Of a DNA stretch of 64,000 nt, positions 52,360 through 62,662 are shown piece by piece. The position numbers and the translations under genes were made by a program. The stretch covers positions 62,001 through 126,000 of the forward strand of contig JBBPIG010000011.1 of NCBI GenBank assembly GCA_038040445.1, written 5' to 3'. This stretch comes from Acidobacteriota bacterium (lineage in GTDB: Bacteria; Acidobacteriota; Blastocatellia; UBA7656). The stretch's first letter is position 1; every line of letters begins with the position of its first letter. Below the pieces are notes generated by a model. The model was given only the letters and a program-made list of their open reading frames with translations, did no database searches and had not been told where the DNA came from.

Positions 52360-52931
52360 CTTCCAATTTCGGCAATGAGCCTGTATCACGACGCTCGTTC
52401 GCGGCAAAGGGAACTCTCCTGCGCGTGATGGGCGTTGATCCCGGGAGCGATACGACGGGCTATGGCGTCATTGAAAGTGACGGGCGCAGCTACGAGCTGA
52501 TTGAATACGCGGGCATACGCGCGCCGGCCAGGCTGGCATTCGCCGAACGGCTGCTGGTCATCAGCGAGAAGCTGGAAGAAGTAATCGCGCGGCTTATGCC
52601 TCAGGCCTGCGCCGTTGAAGAGACGTTCTATGCCGTCAACGTGAATACGGCGCTCAAGCTCGGCCACGTGCGCGGAGTGGTCTTGCTGGCGGCCGCGCGG
52701 GCGGGAGTCGAGGTGTTTGAGTACTCGCCGCTCGAGATAAAGTCGGCTCTTGTCGGCTACGGGCGCGCCGAAAAGCAACAGGTGCAGGAGATGGTGCGCT
52801 TGCTTCTGAAGTTGGAGCAGCCGCCTCGCCCGCTCGACGCGTCCGATGCGCTGGCAACGGCGATCTGCCACGCAAACACGGCTTCGACCGCGGCACGGTT
52901 TAGCCCTATTGAGCGCGGCGCACACCGGTAG
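52356..52931 (+). CDS. ruvC: Crossover junction endodeoxyribonuclease RuvC
   Basis: The RuvC core runs from [18 protein letters not shown] with the first catalytic Asp. [20 protein letters not shown] carries a catalytic Glu pair, then come [19 protein letters not shown] and the last acidic [13 protein letters not shown]. It resolves Holliday junctions. Two starts are possible: a TTG at 52356 overlapping the yebC stop and preceded by GGAGGCGG, giving 191 residues, or a GTG at 52425, giving 168 residues, closer to the family length. The coupling favours the first. Confidence 0.93.
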   Translation: MTSNFGNEPVSRRSFAAKGTLLRVMGVDPGSDTTGYGVIESDGRSYELIEYAGIRAPARLAFAERLLVISEKLEEVIARLMPQACAVEETFYAVNVNTALKLGHVRGVVLLAAARAGVEVFEYSPLEIKSALVGYGRAEKQQVQEMVRLLLKLEQPPRPLDASDALATAICHANTASTAARFSPIERGAHR

Positions 52932-52989
52932 TAATATAAGCTTGTCAACAGGGCCAGGTGGCTTCCCCGAGGCAGGTTGCGAACGGCGA

Positions 52990-53021
52990 GCGCTTTCGGA
53001 ACCATCCAGTTCCTAAAGCGC
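52990..53021. terminator. Hairpin after ruvC
   Basis: GCGCTTT-C-GGAAC pairs with GTTCC-T-AAAGCGC around a CATCCA loop (12 pairs, one mismatch). It lies about 60 bases after the ruvC stop in a 156-base gap and may end the yggS-ruvC transcript. It has no T-tail. Confidence 0.5.
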
Positions 53022-53087
53022 GATCAGTAGCACCGCCGGCAGGCCCTCAAAGGTAGAGCGCCCACTTTATGGATTGATGCTGGAACC

Positions 53088-53858
53088 ATGACGGACCTCT
53101 ACGGCATTCTTGGACTAACTCCTCGCGCGACCTCCGACGAAATCAAGTCGGCTTATCGAAGGCTGGCGCGCAAATATCATCCGGACGTTTCCGCTTCGCC
53201 CGATTCCGCCGCGCGCTTTGTGCGCATCAACCGCGCCTATCAAGTGCTGAGCGATCCGCGGCGGCGCGCGGCTTACGACAGCGGTCAATACTTCGACGCT
53301 CAACGCACTTTCTATGCGTCTCGCCAGGCTGAAGTCGTAGCCATGCAGCGTCACTTTGACCGCCTCGTCGACGAGTGGCTGGCGCGAGAGCGACAAGAAA
53401 CTGCGGCTCGTTCCCACGCGGTGTTGATCGTCGTGCCGCTGTTTCTGTCGGCGTTCTATGTGATGGTTTCGAAAGCGAAGATGATCGAAGAATCGCGGCT
53501 GGTCGGTAGAATGGTAATCCTTGCCTTGGCGCTCTACGGTCTTGTTTACCTTGTGAAGAACCTCGCAGTCGTGCTGTCGCGCTATACCTATCACATCCCT
53601 GATCATCTCACGTCGGTGTTTCGCGAACAGGAAGTGCCGAAGGACAAATCTATCAGCCGGAGAGCCGGGTTGATCTTCCTGGTGTGCGGGTATCTGGTGT
53701 CGATAGGGCTGGGCTACGTCGTGAGCAAGTTCGTGCCGGGACACTACGGCGCAGCGGTGAGCTTGAGCACGCTGCTGGGCGCGTTTGTCTACCCGCCGAT
53801 TGTGGTGCTGATCATTGGAAGTATACGACGTATCGGTGGGCTGCTGGATCGCTCGTGA
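53088..53858 (+). CDS. Membrane-anchored J-domain protein
   Basis: The 256-residue protein starts with a J domain (about 1-68: [32 protein letters not shown] with the HPD motif, [15 protein letters not shown]). After a charged helix it has four hydrophobic segments ([69 protein letters not shown]). It should recruit DnaK to the membrane. It converges with a second J-domain gene (53926-55623). The partner process is unknown. Confidence 0.88.
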   Translation: MTDLYGILGLTPRATSDEIKSAYRRLARKYHPDVSASPDSAARFVRINRAYQVLSDPRRRAAYDSGQYFDAQRTFYASRQAEVVAMQRHFDRLVDEWLARERQETAARSHAVLIVVPLFLSAFYVMVSKAKMIEESRLVGRMVILALALYGLVYLVKNLAVVLSRYTYHIPDHLTSVFREQEVPKDKSISRRAGLIFLVCGYLVSIGLGYVVSKFVPGHYGAAVSLSTLLGAFVYPPIVVLIIGSIRRIGGLLDRS

Positions 53859-53860
53859 AG

Positions 53861-53930
53861 GTAGTCCGTAGTCCGTAGTCCGTAGCTCGGAGATGTCAAC
53901 TAAACGACGGACTACGGACTACTGACTACT
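53861..53930. repeat. 7-bp tandem repeat (GTAGTCC)n with inverted half
   Basis: Three copies of GTAGTCC and a partial copy are followed after about 22 bases by the inverse (CGGACTACGGACTAC then TGACTAC). The TAG stop codon of the minus-strand DUF4388 gene is the first repeat-like TAG at the right edge. The array separates two convergent J-domain genes. Confidence 0.88.
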
Positions 53931-55623
53931 TCTTAAAAATCCTCTTCGCGATGCTGCCGACATCCGATTTCCAGATGCTGCCGCCGTTGGCGGCCTTGCT
54001 CTTGGCGGCGCCGGAACCAATCTCGCGCTTCGCCGCCCTGTTATCGGGGTCTAGCTGGAGAGCCTCACGAAAGTAGTTTTCAGCTTTCTTAGACAGGCCC
54101 GCTTCCTTGTATAGCATCCCAAGCTTCACGCGAATCTGCGCATTGTAAGGCTCCAGCTCGGCCGCTCTGGCTAAGTGTTGTTCTGCATCGCGACGGGTCC
54201 GCGGATTGCGAATCAGAGCGATGCCAAGATGATAGTGGTAGGCAGCGCGACTCGAGTCCAGCTTGATTGCTTCACGAAGCAGATGAACTGCTGCGTGGTA
54301 TTCCTTTCTCTCGAAACGCGCTCGTCCTTGCTGGTAGTAGAACTCGGCCCTTTGTGCGGGAGGAAGCTGAGGACCACCGCCCAGATTAGGAATCGGCTCG
54401 GCCGCGGCCGATTCACCATGAGTTTTCGGTGGGAGAGTCTTAGCTGAGGAATCGGTGCTGCCCGGTTGCCCGTTCGACGGCTTGAGGTCGCCGCTCTGAG
54501 CGCGCTCTTCATCAGACGCGCGAGGCTCGCTCACGACCGGCTCAGGATTGGACCCAGTCGAAGGCGGAGTTCTGGGCTGACTCTGGGGAAGCGAGGCCGA
54601 TCCTCTTCTTATCTTCTCGTCATAGCCAGCACGCTGCGCCGGCTGGCTCAACGTGTCATAGGCGTGCGTGATTGACGCGAACAGGGCTTCGAGTTTGTTT
54701 CGCAGATCGCCGCTGTCGCGCTGATGATAACGGTCAGGGTGATACTTCTTGGCCAGATGATAGTAAGCGGCCTTGATCTCGGCGGTGGTGGCTTGCCGGG
54801 TCACACCCAGTAGGTCGTAATAGTCGGCCGAAGTTGAAAAGTGAAGCTTGCGAACGACTTCTTCGCGCAAACGTTCCAGCGAATCGTCAGCCTCACGGGC
54901 GGCGGATTGATCTTCGTCTTCTTTGTCGCGATCAAGAAGCTTCAAGAAACCAGCGGCGACCAGCGCGCAAACCGCGCGGTGGGCGTCGGCGTCTCCAAGT
55001 CCGCTCAGCGCCCCCACCTCACTCACCGCCGTGGGGGATTCGATGCGCGAGAGTATGTAGCTCTCCAAAGGGATCAAACTGCCCGTATCGGCACGCGGAC
55101 CACTGGCCTTCGATCTGAGGACTACTGCGTCCTCGGGAACAAGTGCATCAGCAACCTGCGGAATTTCCGCGGCGTGACGCGCGCCTTGAAGCAAGACGTC
55201 CGCGGCGGTCAGCCCGAGCGTCACTTCGTGCGCCGCGCGGATTCGCTCGTCAAACGAGTAGTCTCCCTGCGTCCACTCGAAAACCGACATAATTATTTCC
55301 ATTACCTGCTCGGAGACCAGCTTGCGCATTTGTCCGTCTTCGAGCACCCCCATCTCGACAAGCGCAGGGCCCAGACGGTGAGCCTTGCCGGCAAGCTCTT
55401 TGGCCCGCTCGACCTGTTCTGCGGTCGCAAGCTCTTCCTTCATCAACTTGAAGTCGAGTTGCTCGTTTGTAAGATTGCTGATGGCGAATGTGGGCGCGCC
55501 AGATTCGAAAAAGACTGCTTTGATCGCCTTACCACGCGACAACCGGAGCAATCCGCTTGAGTTCTTCTGGGCTATCTCGCGTATGAGATCGGGAACAAGT
55601 TTTTCGCCTAGTTGTCCTTGCAC
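53926..55623 (-). CDS. DUF4388-DnaJ-TPR fusion protein
   Basis: The 565-residue protein has an N-terminal DUF4388 (PATAN) domain (about 1-150: LVPDLIREIAQKNSSGLLRL, VFFESGAPTFAISN, and the EFIMSVFEW-type segment EIIMSVFEWTQGDYSF) and a central J domain (about 265-330: DYYDLLGVTRQATTAEIKAA, HLAKKYHPDRY with HPD). A Pro/Ser-rich linker and two to three TPRs follow (FYYQQGRARFERKEYHAAVH, LREAIKLDSS). The start is a GTG at 55623 with AGGAAG upstream. It is cytoplasmic. DUF4388 proteins are typical of Acidobacteria, Myxococcota and Deinococcus and may mediate regulated protein contacts. Confidence 0.88.
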   Translation of the reverse strand: MQGQLGEKLVPDLIREIAQKNSSGLLRLSRGKAIKAVFFESGAPTFAISNLTNEQLDFKLMKEELATAEQVERAKELAGKAHRLGPALVEMGVLEDGQMRKLVSEQVMEIIMSVFEWTQGDYSFDERIRAAHEVTLGLTAADVLLQGARHAAEIPQVADALVPEDAVVLRSKASGPRADTGSLIPLESYILSRIESPTAVSEVGALSGLGDADAHRAVCALVAAGFLKLLDRDKEDEDQSAAREADDSLERLREEVVRKLHFSTSADYYDLLGVTRQATTAEIKAAYYHLAKKYHPDRYHQRDSGDLRNKLEALFASITHAYDTLSQPAQRAGYDEKIRRGSASLPQSQPRTPPSTGSNPEPVVSEPRASDEERAQSGDLKPSNGQPGSTDSSAKTLPPKTHGESAAAEPIPNLGGGPQLPPAQRAEFYYQQGRARFERKEYHAAVHLLREAIKLDSSRAAYHYHLGIALIRNPRTRRDAEQHLARAAELEPYNAQIRVKLGMLYKEAGLSKKAENYFREALQLDPDNRAAKREIGSGAAKSKAANGGSIWKSDVGSIAKRIFKK

Positions 55624-55865
55624 CGGAGCTTCCTGTGAGGCGGTGGGCTACGGGAGCGGTAGCCGCGGGTGGAGATATAAGGGCAAGTCGGGAGCGGTAC
55701 TGGCACATTGTAGATGGAATGCATGTGAGAGGCAATAGTCTTCCGTGTCTCGAAAATCTGACGCGCACCCTTGAAACCGGGTGAAACCTTGACATGCCTC
55801 ACTTCAATCGGTTAGCTTGTAACGTTGCTTCGATCGAAAAATTCGCAACAGGAGTAACCACGAAA

Positions 55866-56075
55866 GTGAAGCCCGATATTCATCCAAAATACGTGAACGC
55901 GAACGTGCACTGCGCGTGCGGGGAGACGTGGCAGACTCGCTCGACCAAGTCGGAGATCCGGCTTGAGATATGTTCCAATTGCCACCCGTTTTTCACAGGG
56001 AAACAAAAGCTCATCGATACCGCTGGCAGGGTCGAACGGTTCAATCGCAAGTACGGCCGTAAGACCGAAGCTTAG
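55866..56075 (+). CDS. rpmE: 50S ribosomal protein L31
   Basis: The 69-residue protein has the zinc-binding (C+) L31 form: [40 protein letters not shown] and [20 protein letters not shown]. Four zinc cysteines are present (CACG and CSNC context). The GTG at 55866 with AGGAG 11 bases upstream matches the family start; an upstream frame is an N-terminal artefact. rpmE-DUF1385-prfA is a conserved neighbourhood. Confidence 0.96.
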   Translation: MKPDIHPKYVNANVHCACGETWQTRSTKSEIRLEICSNCHPFFTGKQKLIDTAGRVERFNRKYGRKTEA

Positions 56076-56225
56076 CCGGTCAACAACATCATTTGGTTGC
56101 CGGGGCCGCCCGGTCGCATCCGCGCGTTGACGGTTTCAATCCCGAAACCGTGAGCAAGCCGAATGCGAACAGTCGAAGCGGCAGCCGGCAACCATAGTTT
56201 TTTGCGCGAAGGAAGCGATCCGTTT

Positions 56226-57326
56226 ATGAGAGAAGACCAAATCATAGTTGGCGGACAGGCGGTCATCGAAGGCGTGATGATGCGCGCGCCGCACTCGTAT
56301 GCCGTAGCCGTCCGGCGGCCGGATGGACAGATCGTGGCGAAGTCCGAGCGTTTGCCAGTGCTCGCGGAAAAATATCCGCTGCTAAAACTGCCCGTGCTGC
56401 GCGGGTCGGCGGTGCTGATTCAGTCGATGATACTTGGCATCAAGGCGCTGAACTTTTCAGCGAACGTCGTCTTCCACGAAGCGGAGAACGAGCCTGAGAT
56501 CGAAGAAGTAGAGTTGCAAGCCGCGGGACTAGGCGCGGGAATAATGGCCGTGGCGCCGGTCATGGTCAAAACAGAAACCAGGCCGCCAGCCCCGGTCAAA
56601 GAAGCCAAGGGCAAGTCAACCGCCGGAGCCGTGGGGTCAATTGTCTTTGCCCTTTTCTTCAACGTTCTGCTGTTCATCGTGTTGCCGTTATTGCTGACCA
56701 ACGCTCTGTTCGTTTACTTTGGCGGCGGAACGATCGGCGCACACTCGGAGACCGGCACCTGGTACGCGGACGCGTGGGCATGGATGCGCGCGGCGCTTCA
56801 TCCGATTCGCCCTTCGGTCGCGTTTAACCTCGTAGACGGCATAATTCGGATGGCCTTTTTTCTGATCATGATCACCAGCTTCTCGCTGCTGCGGGACATC
56901 CGCCGCGTGTTTGAGTATCACGGCGCGGAGCACAAGGTCGTGTACACCTGGGAGGCCGACGAAGAGCTGACGGTCGCAAACGCGCGCACAAAGCAGCGAC
57001 AGCATCCGCGTTGCGGCACCAGTTTTCTGATGGTCGTGATGCTGGTTTCGATTGTGGCATTCTCTGTAGTCAAGTTTGATTCCCTCTTCCTGAACTTCCT
57101 CGTGCGAGTGCTACTGATGCCGGTAGTCGCAGGCGTTTCCTACGAAGTAATTCGAGCATCCGCGAGGAGCAGCGCGCAATGGTTTTTCTCGGTGATCACC
57201 AGACCCGGGCTTTGGCTTCAGAACATCACAACGAAAGAGCCTGACGATTCTCAACTCGAGGTGGCGATCTATGCGCTCAAGGAATCGTTGAAGCTTGAAC
57301 CGATCAAATCATGCTCGACAGACTAG
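56226..57326 (+). CDS. DUF1385 (YqhQ-like) membrane protein
   Basis: The protein of about 366 residues shows the DUF1385 pattern: [75 protein letters not shown] and [20 protein letters not shown] (the end of many members). Hydrophobic segments are [50 protein letters not shown] and [16 protein letters not shown]. The role is unknown to me. The ATG at 56226 has AAGGAA upstream. It overlaps prfA by 16 bases. Confidence 0.93.
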   Translation: MREDQIIVGGQAVIEGVMMRAPHSYAVAVRRPDGQIVAKSERLPVLAEKYPLLKLPVLRGSAVLIQSMILGIKALNFSANVVFHEAENEPEIEEVELQAAGLGAGIMAVAPVMVKTETRPPAPVKEAKGKSTAGAVGSIVFALFFNVLLFIVLPLLLTNALFVYFGGGTIGAHSETGTWYADAWAWMRAALHPIRPSVAFNLVDGIIRMAFFLIMITSFSLLRDIRRVFEYHGAEHKVVYTWEADEELTVANARTKQRQHPRCGTSFLMVVMLVSIVAFSVVKFDSLFLNFLVRVLLMPVVAGVSYEVIRASARSSAQWFFSVITRPGLWLQNITTKEPDDSQLEVAIYALKESLKLEPIKSCSTD

Positions 57327-58390
57327 ATTCAATCGAAGAGAAGTACGAGGAGCTGACGCGGCAGTTGAGTGATCACGAGCTGCTGGCGGATCAGTTGAGG
57401 TATACCAAGATCGCAAGGCACCACAACGAGCTGGAACAGATCGTCGCGAAGTATCGCCAGTTCAAAGCGCTCGATCGCGGCATACGAGAGACAACGGAAC
57501 TGCTCGAAACCGAGGACGACGCCGAGATGGTCAGCCTTGCGCGAACCGAGTTGAGCGAACTCGAGCAACGGCGGGCAAGCATCGAAGCTGAACTGAAAGT
57601 CCTCCTTGTGCCCACCGATCCCAACGACGAGAAGAACGTCATCCTCGAGATTCGCGCCGGCACGGGCGGCGATGAAGCTACGCTGTTCGCGGCCGAGATC
57701 ATGCGCATGTACTCGCGCTACGGCGAGCGACAGGGCTGGCGAGTTCAGGTGCTCGACGCGTCCGAGTCCGGAATCGGCGGAGTCAAAGAAGCCATATTGC
57801 TCATCGAAGGCAATCGGGTCTTCTCCAAGCTCAAACACGAATCAGGTGTCCATCGCGTCCAGCGAGTCCCCCAGACGGAAGCATCGGGCCGCATACACAC
57901 TTCGGCGGTCACAGTCGCGGTGCTTCCCGAAGCGGAAGAGGTTGACATCAAGATTGATCCTAAAGACATTCGCATTGATACGTTCTGTTCGTCGGGACCC
58001 GGCGGACAGTCGGTCAATACTACTTACTCCGCGGTCAGAATCACGCACCTTGCAACCAACACGGTAGTCTCGATGCAAGACGAGAAGTCACAGATAAAAA
58101 ACCGCGAGAAGGCCATGCGAGTCTTGCGTTCTCGGCTTCTGGAAATGGAGCAGGAGAAGCAACACCAGGCGATCGCAAGCGAGCGGCGCTCGATGGTCGG
58201 ATCGGGCGACCGGTCTGAGAAGATCAGGACTTACAACTTCAAGGATAACCGCGTGACCGACCATCGCATCGGATACACTTCTCATCAGTTGAATCTGTTT
58301 ATGGAAGGCGAGATCGGCGACCTGATTGACGCGCTGGCCGCGTACTATGAAGCCGAGAAGCTCAAAGCTGACGCCGAAGCCGCGGCGTAG
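57311..58390 (+). CDS. prfA: Peptide chain release factor 1
   Basis: The 359-residue protein contains the RF1 pattern: a helical N-terminal domain, the PGRVDxGL-type region here [20 protein letters not shown], the catalytic GGQ (231-233) in [20 protein letters not shown], and the recognition PAT-type segment around [20 protein letters not shown]. It ends translation at UAA and UAG. It overlaps the DUF1385 gene, so both are coupled. Its N5-glutamine methyltransferase PrmC is encoded about 1.6 kb downstream at 59967 on the same strand. Confidence 0.97.
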   Translation: MLDRLDSIEEKYEELTRQLSDHELLADQLRYTKIARHHNELEQIVAKYRQFKALDRGIRETTELLETEDDAEMVSLARTELSELEQRRASIEAELKVLLVPTDPNDEKNVILEIRAGTGGDEATLFAAEIMRMYSRYGERQGWRVQVLDASESGIGGVKEAILLIEGNRVFSKLKHESGVHRVQRVPQTEASGRIHTSAVTVAVLPEAEEVDIKIDPKDIRIDTFCSSGPGGQSVNTTYSAVRITHLATNTVVSMQDEKSQIKNREKAMRVLRSRLLEMEQEKQHQAIASERRSMVGSGDRSEKIRTYNFKDNRVTDHRIGYTSHQLNLFMEGEIGDLIDALAAYYEAEKLKADAEAAA

Positions 58391-58427
58391 ATTAGAGCGC
58401 GCAAAGGGTGAGAACTTATGCCCTGCC

Positions 58428-58489
58428 GTTCAGAGTTCAAGCTTTAGCTTGCGGCTGGCGAAGAGCAACCTAAAGGTTGAACTCTGAAC
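58428..58489. repeat. Inverted repeat of the CAGAGTTCAAGCTTTAGC family
   Basis: Arm 58428-58451 and its inverse 58466-58489 match over 24 bases with two paired (compensating) differences that keep the stem. The left arm core is identical to 25085-25108. It lies after prfA and may stop transcription before the beta-lactamase-like gene. Confidence 0.88.
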
Positions 58490-58603
58490 TTCTCGATGCC
58501 CAAAAGAAGAGCTCCGGCCACTCCATCTAGGCCGCCCGCGCTGTTAGACGCATGCCGTTAGAAGAGATCACTAAGCTCAAAGTAAGAACCAGCAAGGAAC
58601 CGA

Positions 58604-59956
58604 ATGAATCGAAACAACGCGCACGTTTTACCGCTTCTGTTTCTTCTCTTCTTTTCGCTCTCGCCAATCGCAACGGCCCAAACCGACAAAGTAGACGACT
58701 TCATAAAGGCCGAGATGCAGAAGCAAAAGATACCCGGTCTGTCGGTCGCCGTCGTTCGAAGCGGCGAGATAATCAAGGCCAAAGGCTACGGGTTTGCCAA
58801 CGTCGAGTTGAACGTCGCCGCTACTCCCGAGACGATCTATCAATCGGGCTCGGTAGGAAAACAGTTCACCGCAACCGCGGTGATGATGCTGGTCGAAGAA
58901 GGCAAGATCGGTCTTGATGACAAGATCAACAAATACTTCGCCGGCGCGCCCGAGAGCTGGAGCAATATCACGGTGCGGAATCTGCTCACGCACACGGCGG
59001 GCACGACGGATTATCCTAAGGACTTCAACTTCCGTCAGGACTACACCGAGGATGAATTGCTAAAGAAAGCACAGGCGATTCCGCTCGCCTTTGCGTCGGG
59101 AGAAAAGTGGCGCTACAGCAACATCGGGTACGCGACCCTGGGGATACTGATCAGCAAGGTCTCCGGAAAGTTCTACGGAGACTTCCTTCAAGACAGAATC
59201 TTCAAGCCGCTCGGCATGAGCACCGCCCGCATCATAAGCGAAGCTGACATTGTGCCGAATCGCGCGGCCGGCTATCGCATGCCAAAGGGCGAGTTGAAGA
59301 ATCAGGAATGGGTTTCGCCTGCCATGAACACCACTGCCGACGGCAGCCTTTACCTTACCGTGCTCGATATGGCGAAGTGGGACGCCGCGCTATATACCGA
59401 AAAGCTATTAAGGAAATCCAGTCTCGATCAGATGTGGACGCCGGTGAAGCTCAACGACGGAAACACGCGGCCTTATGGCTTCGGTTGGGCGTTCGCTGAA
59501 GTTCGCGGACACAAGATCATCGAACACGGCGGCGCGTGGCAAGGCTTCACCTCGCACATCGCCCGCTACGCAGGCGACAAGCTCACCGTCATTGTTCTGA
59601 CCAATCGCGCCGGCGCTAATCCCGGGAACATCGCCCATGGCGTCGCGGCGCTCTACAATCCAGAGCTTGCGCCGCCCGCGCGCAGGGAGGCGCAGATTGA
59701 TCCGAAGATCTTTGACGACTACGCCGGTCAGTACGAGCTTGCACCCGGCTTCATCTTGAACATCAGCCGGGAAGCCGACTCGTTGTGGTTGCAGGCTGCG
59801 GGCCAGCCAAAAGTGCAGCTCTTCCCGGAATCGCAAACAAAGTTTTTCATCAAGGTCGCGGACGCGCAGGTGACGTTCGTCAGAGATCCCGGCGGAAAGG
59901 TCACTCACGTCATTCTTCATCAGTCAGGAGACCACGAAGCAAAGAAGATCAGATGA
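58604..59956 (+). CDS. Secreted class C beta-lactamase-like serine hydrolase
   Basis: The 450-residue protein has a signal peptide ([19 protein letters not shown]). The serine beta-lactamase fold carries SxxK in [10 protein letters not shown] (Ser83, Lys86), YxN in [11 protein letters not shown], and HxG in [11 protein letters not shown]-terminal beta domain of about 100 residues ([17 protein letters not shown]) matches the DUF3471-like/lipocalin tail of many such enzymes. These proteins are D-aminopeptidases, esterases or transpeptidase relatives; beta-lactam resistance cannot be inferred. The gene stands between prfA and prmC. Confidence 0.9.
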   Translation: MNRNNAHVLPLLFLLFFSLSPIATAQTDKVDDFIKAEMQKQKIPGLSVAVVRSGEIIKAKGYGFANVELNVAATPETIYQSGSVGKQFTATAVMMLVEEGKIGLDDKINKYFAGAPESWSNITVRNLLTHTAGTTDYPKDFNFRQDYTEDELLKKAQAIPLAFASGEKWRYSNIGYATLGILISKVSGKFYGDFLQDRIFKPLGMSTARIISEADIVPNRAAGYRMPKGELKNQEWVSPAMNTTADGSLYLTVLDMAKWDAALYTEKLLRKSSLDQMWTPVKLNDGNTRPYGFGWAFAEVRGHKIIEHGGAWQGFTSHIARYAGDKLTVIVLTNRAGANPGNIAHGVAALYNPELAPPARREAQIDPKIFDDYAGQYELAPGFILNISREADSLWLQAAGQPKVQLFPESQTKFFIKVADAQVTFVRDPGGKVTHVILHQSGDHEAKKIR

Positions 59957-59966
59957 CGATTGGGCC

Positions 59967-60878
59967 TTGAACCCAGAGTCTTTGTCAGAAACCATCTTGC
60001 CTACAATAGCTGAAGCCATCGCCGAAGGAGCCGCGCGGCTTCAAGCCGCCGCCGTGGCCGAAGACCGTCGGACGGCAGGGGTTCTGCTCTGTCACGTGCT
60101 AGCCATCGAGCGAACACGCCTGCTTACGAGATCAGAAGACCCGATAACCGAGGAGGATTATGAAACCTTCTTGAGGCTTGTCGCGCGTCGCGCGTCCGGC
60201 GAGCCCCTCCAGTACATAACGGGCCATCAAGAATTCTACGGTCTCGACTTCATCGTCACTCCGGACGTTCTGATCCCCAGACCCGAGACTGAGTTTCTCG
60301 TCGAGCGAGTCATCAAGCTGGCGAGCGATCCGCGGAAAGCAGCTAGCCCATTGATCGTCGACATCGGCACGGGGTCCGGCTGTGTAGCCATCACCCTCGC
60401 CGTTCATCTGCCGCGCGCGCGATTGATCGCAACCGACGTTTCCGCTGCCGCGATCGACGTCGCGCGAGCCAATGCGGCCCGTCACAAAGTGGCTGCGCGC
60501 ATAGGGTTCATCCAGGGAGACGCATTGAAGCCTTTGGCGCAGCTCAAGCTGGAACACTCAGTTGATTTCATCGCGTCCAATCCGCCCTATGTCAGCGAAC
60601 GCGGACCAGAGCTAATTCAGCGCGAGGTGCGCGAATGGGAACCGCACCGGGCTCTGTTCGGTGGAATTGACGGCTTGGATTTCTGTCGCCGGCTGCTCGC
60701 GGATACCGTGCAGTACCTGAAGCCGAGCGGCTATCTCGTCGTCGAAATCGGATACGGTCAGCTCGCTTCAATCAGTGATTTGATCGCCGCATCTTCGTGG
60801 GAACTGGTTGATGTGCTCCGCGATCTCCAGGATATTCCTCGCACGCTCACAGTCATGAAGCCGTCAGAAAATCCGTAG
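59967..60878 (+). CDS. prmC: Release factor glutamine methyltransferase PrmC
   Basis: The protein of about 303 residues has an N-terminal helical domain and a SAM methyltransferase with VDIGTGSGCVAITLAVH, ATDVSAAAIDVARANA and the NPPY motif (FIASNPPYVSERG), which methylates the GGQ glutamine of release factors. LIPRPETEFLVE is the PrmC-specific segment. The start is a TTG at 59967 without a strong ribosome-binding site; other TTG/GTG starts downstream are possible. Confidence 0.93.
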   Translation: MNPESLSETILPTIAEAIAEGAARLQAAAVAEDRRTAGVLLCHVLAIERTRLLTRSEDPITEEDYETFLRLVARRASGEPLQYITGHQEFYGLDFIVTPDVLIPRPETEFLVERVIKLASDPRKAASPLIVDIGTGSGCVAITLAVHLPRARLIATDVSAAAIDVARANAARHKVAARIGFIQGDALKPLAQLKLEHSVDFIASNPPYVSERGPELIQREVREWEPHRALFGGIDGLDFCRRLLADTVQYLKPSGYLVVEIGYGQLASISDLIAASSWELVDVLRDLQDIPRTLTVMKPSENP

Positions 60879-60935
60879 CCCTGGGAGCGCAGGCGCCAGC
60901 TTGCGCAACCATCTTTGCTCTGATAAGGAGAGTTT

Positions 60936-62651
60936 ATGAAACTGAGAATCACCGCGTGCATCATGGTTCTTCTCGCACCAGCGCTGCTGCTCGCGCAACA
61001 GAAGCTTCCACCCGCTGCGCCGTTGCTCTCGCCTTCGCTCTGTGGCAAAGGCGTTTTCTCGTTCTGGCTCGGCGACACGTCTATCGGCCGCGAGGAGTTC
61101 GAGATCAAATGCCTGCCGGACGGCAGCTATGCGTCGAGTGGTCACACGGATTTCAAAGTGCCCGGCGCGTCGATGGATTTGAACACGACACTAGAAGTGG
61201 ACAAATCGGGCGAGCCCTTGTCCTCTACAGCGAAGGGCACGGTGAACGGCCAGCCATTCGATCAGTCCGTTGTTGTGAAAGCCGCGGTCGCCATCGTCAC
61301 AACCAGCGGCGCTTCAAAGGAACTCCCTTTCGCGAAGGGAACGTCCCTTCTGGGCGGAAACATTTTTCACATGTTTCAGTTCCTACTTGCTCGCTATGAC
61401 GCGGCCCGGGGAGGAAGCCAGGAGTTCCAGGTTTTTCCAAACATGAGCGCCAAAGTCGAGCGCGTCGCGCGGGACGAGGTTCAAGCCACCGGCATTGCCG
61501 CTTCGCCGGCGCCTTCGTCTTTCGATCGGTATAGCATCACGGTGGCCATGTCAAACGTCATCGTGTGGGTCGACACGAAAGGCCGCATCGCCACGCTCGC
61601 GGTCCCGTTGCAAAACTTCGCTGCGGTGCTCGAGGAATACTCGAGCTTCATCCCGTCCTTCAAGGCCATTCTCTCAGCCAAGATGAAAGAGGCGGAGGTC
61701 GATTACGCGGCCCCGGCCGGTGCACCGTTCACCGCCGAAGAAATCACGGTCGAGGCGAAGGGCTTCACGCTGGCAGGCACCCTGCTTTTGCCGAAGACCG
61801 GCAAGCAGCCCTATCCCGCGGTCATCACCATAACGGGTTCGGGTCAGCAAACGCGCGATGAATACCTGCCGCTGCCGGGCCTTGAGAAATACAGACCGTT
61901 CCGGCAGATCGCCGAAGCGCTGGCAAGCCGCGGCATAGCCGTGCTGCGCGTCGATGATCGCGGCGTCGGAAAGTCGAAAGGCGGCGAGACGCTCAAGGCC
62001 TCGACCAGCGCCAATTTTGCGGATGACGTTCGCGCGCAGGTTGATTATCTCCGCGAGCGCAGAGACATCGACCCCGATCGCATTGCGTTAGCCGGGCACA
62101 GCGAGGGCGGAATGATCGCGCCGATGGTTGCGGCGAGCGATCCGCGCATCGCGTCCATAGTGCTGCTGGCAGGACCGGGCAAGCGCGGCGACGCGATCAT
62201 CGCTTATCAGGTGAATCAAGGTCTGCGGGGCGACCCAACTCTGACTGAAGAAGCCAGAGCCAAAGCCCGCGCCGAGCAGCAAGAAGCTATGCGCAAGGCA
62301 ATCGAAGGCGACGCGTCGGCGCCTGAAGCAATGCGCGCGACGTGGATGAGATACTTTCTTGCTTACGATCCACTGCCGGCGATTCGAAAGGTCCGTCAGC
62401 CGATATTGATCCTGCAAGGCGAGCTTGATCGGCAGGTGACCGCTGACCAGGCGGAGATGCTTGAGAAGGCGGCGCGCGAAGCAGGCAATCGCGACGTGAC
62501 CGCCCGCGTCTTCGTTGGGCTCAATCATCTGTTTCTTCCGGCGAAGACCGGCGCGCCCAGCGAATACTCTTCGCTTTCCACTAACGCGATCCCCGATGAC
62601 GTGATGAAGCTGTTAAGCGATTGGCTTGCGCAAAAGCTGAAAGTGAAGTGA
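60936..62651 (+). CDS. Secreted alpha/beta hydrolase
   Basis: The 571-residue protein has a signal peptide (RITACIMVLLAPALLLAQ), an N-terminal beta region of about 240 residues, and a C-terminal alpha/beta hydrolase domain (about 270-570). The latter shows PAVITITGSGQQTRDE (oxyanion), LRVDDRGVGKSKGG, nucleophile Ser389 in AGHSEGG, an acid residue in LQGELDRQVTADQ and the base in FVGLNHLFL. It matches serine aminopeptidase S33/dienelactone-hydrolase-like proteins. AAGGAGAG precedes the ATG. The substrate is unknown. It is followed 11 bases after its stop by the TonB-domain gene. Confidence 0.88.
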   Translation: MKLRITACIMVLLAPALLLAQQKLPPAAPLLSPSLCGKGVFSFWLGDTSIGREEFEIKCLPDGSYASSGHTDFKVPGASMDLNTTLEVDKSGEPLSSTAKGTVNGQPFDQSVVVKAAVAIVTTSGASKELPFAKGTSLLGGNIFHMFQFLLARYDAARGGSQEFQVFPNMSAKVERVARDEVQATGIAASPAPSSFDRYSITVAMSNVIVWVDTKGRIATLAVPLQNFAAVLEEYSSFIPSFKAILSAKMKEAEVDYAAPAGAPFTAEEITVEAKGFTLAGTLLLPKTGKQPYPAVITITGSGQQTRDEYLPLPGLEKYRPFRQIAEALASRGIAVLRVDDRGVGKSKGGETLKASTSANFADDVRAQVDYLRERRDIDPDRIALAGHSEGGMIAPMVAASDPRIASIVLLAGPGKRGDAIIAYQVNQGLRGDPTLTEEARAKARAEQQEAMRKAIEGDASAPEAMRATWMRYFLAYDPLPAIRKVRQPILILQGELDRQVTADQAEMLEKAAREAGNRDVTARVFVGLNHLFLPAKTGAPSEYSSLSTNAIPDDVMKLLSDWLAQKLKVK

Positions 62652-62662
62652 CCCTGGATTCC

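Noticed and set aside
52932-53087. tRNA gene in the gap after ruvC
   Set aside because: There is a hairpin at 52990-53021 but no cloverleaf, no TTC-loop motif and no acceptor stem pairing.
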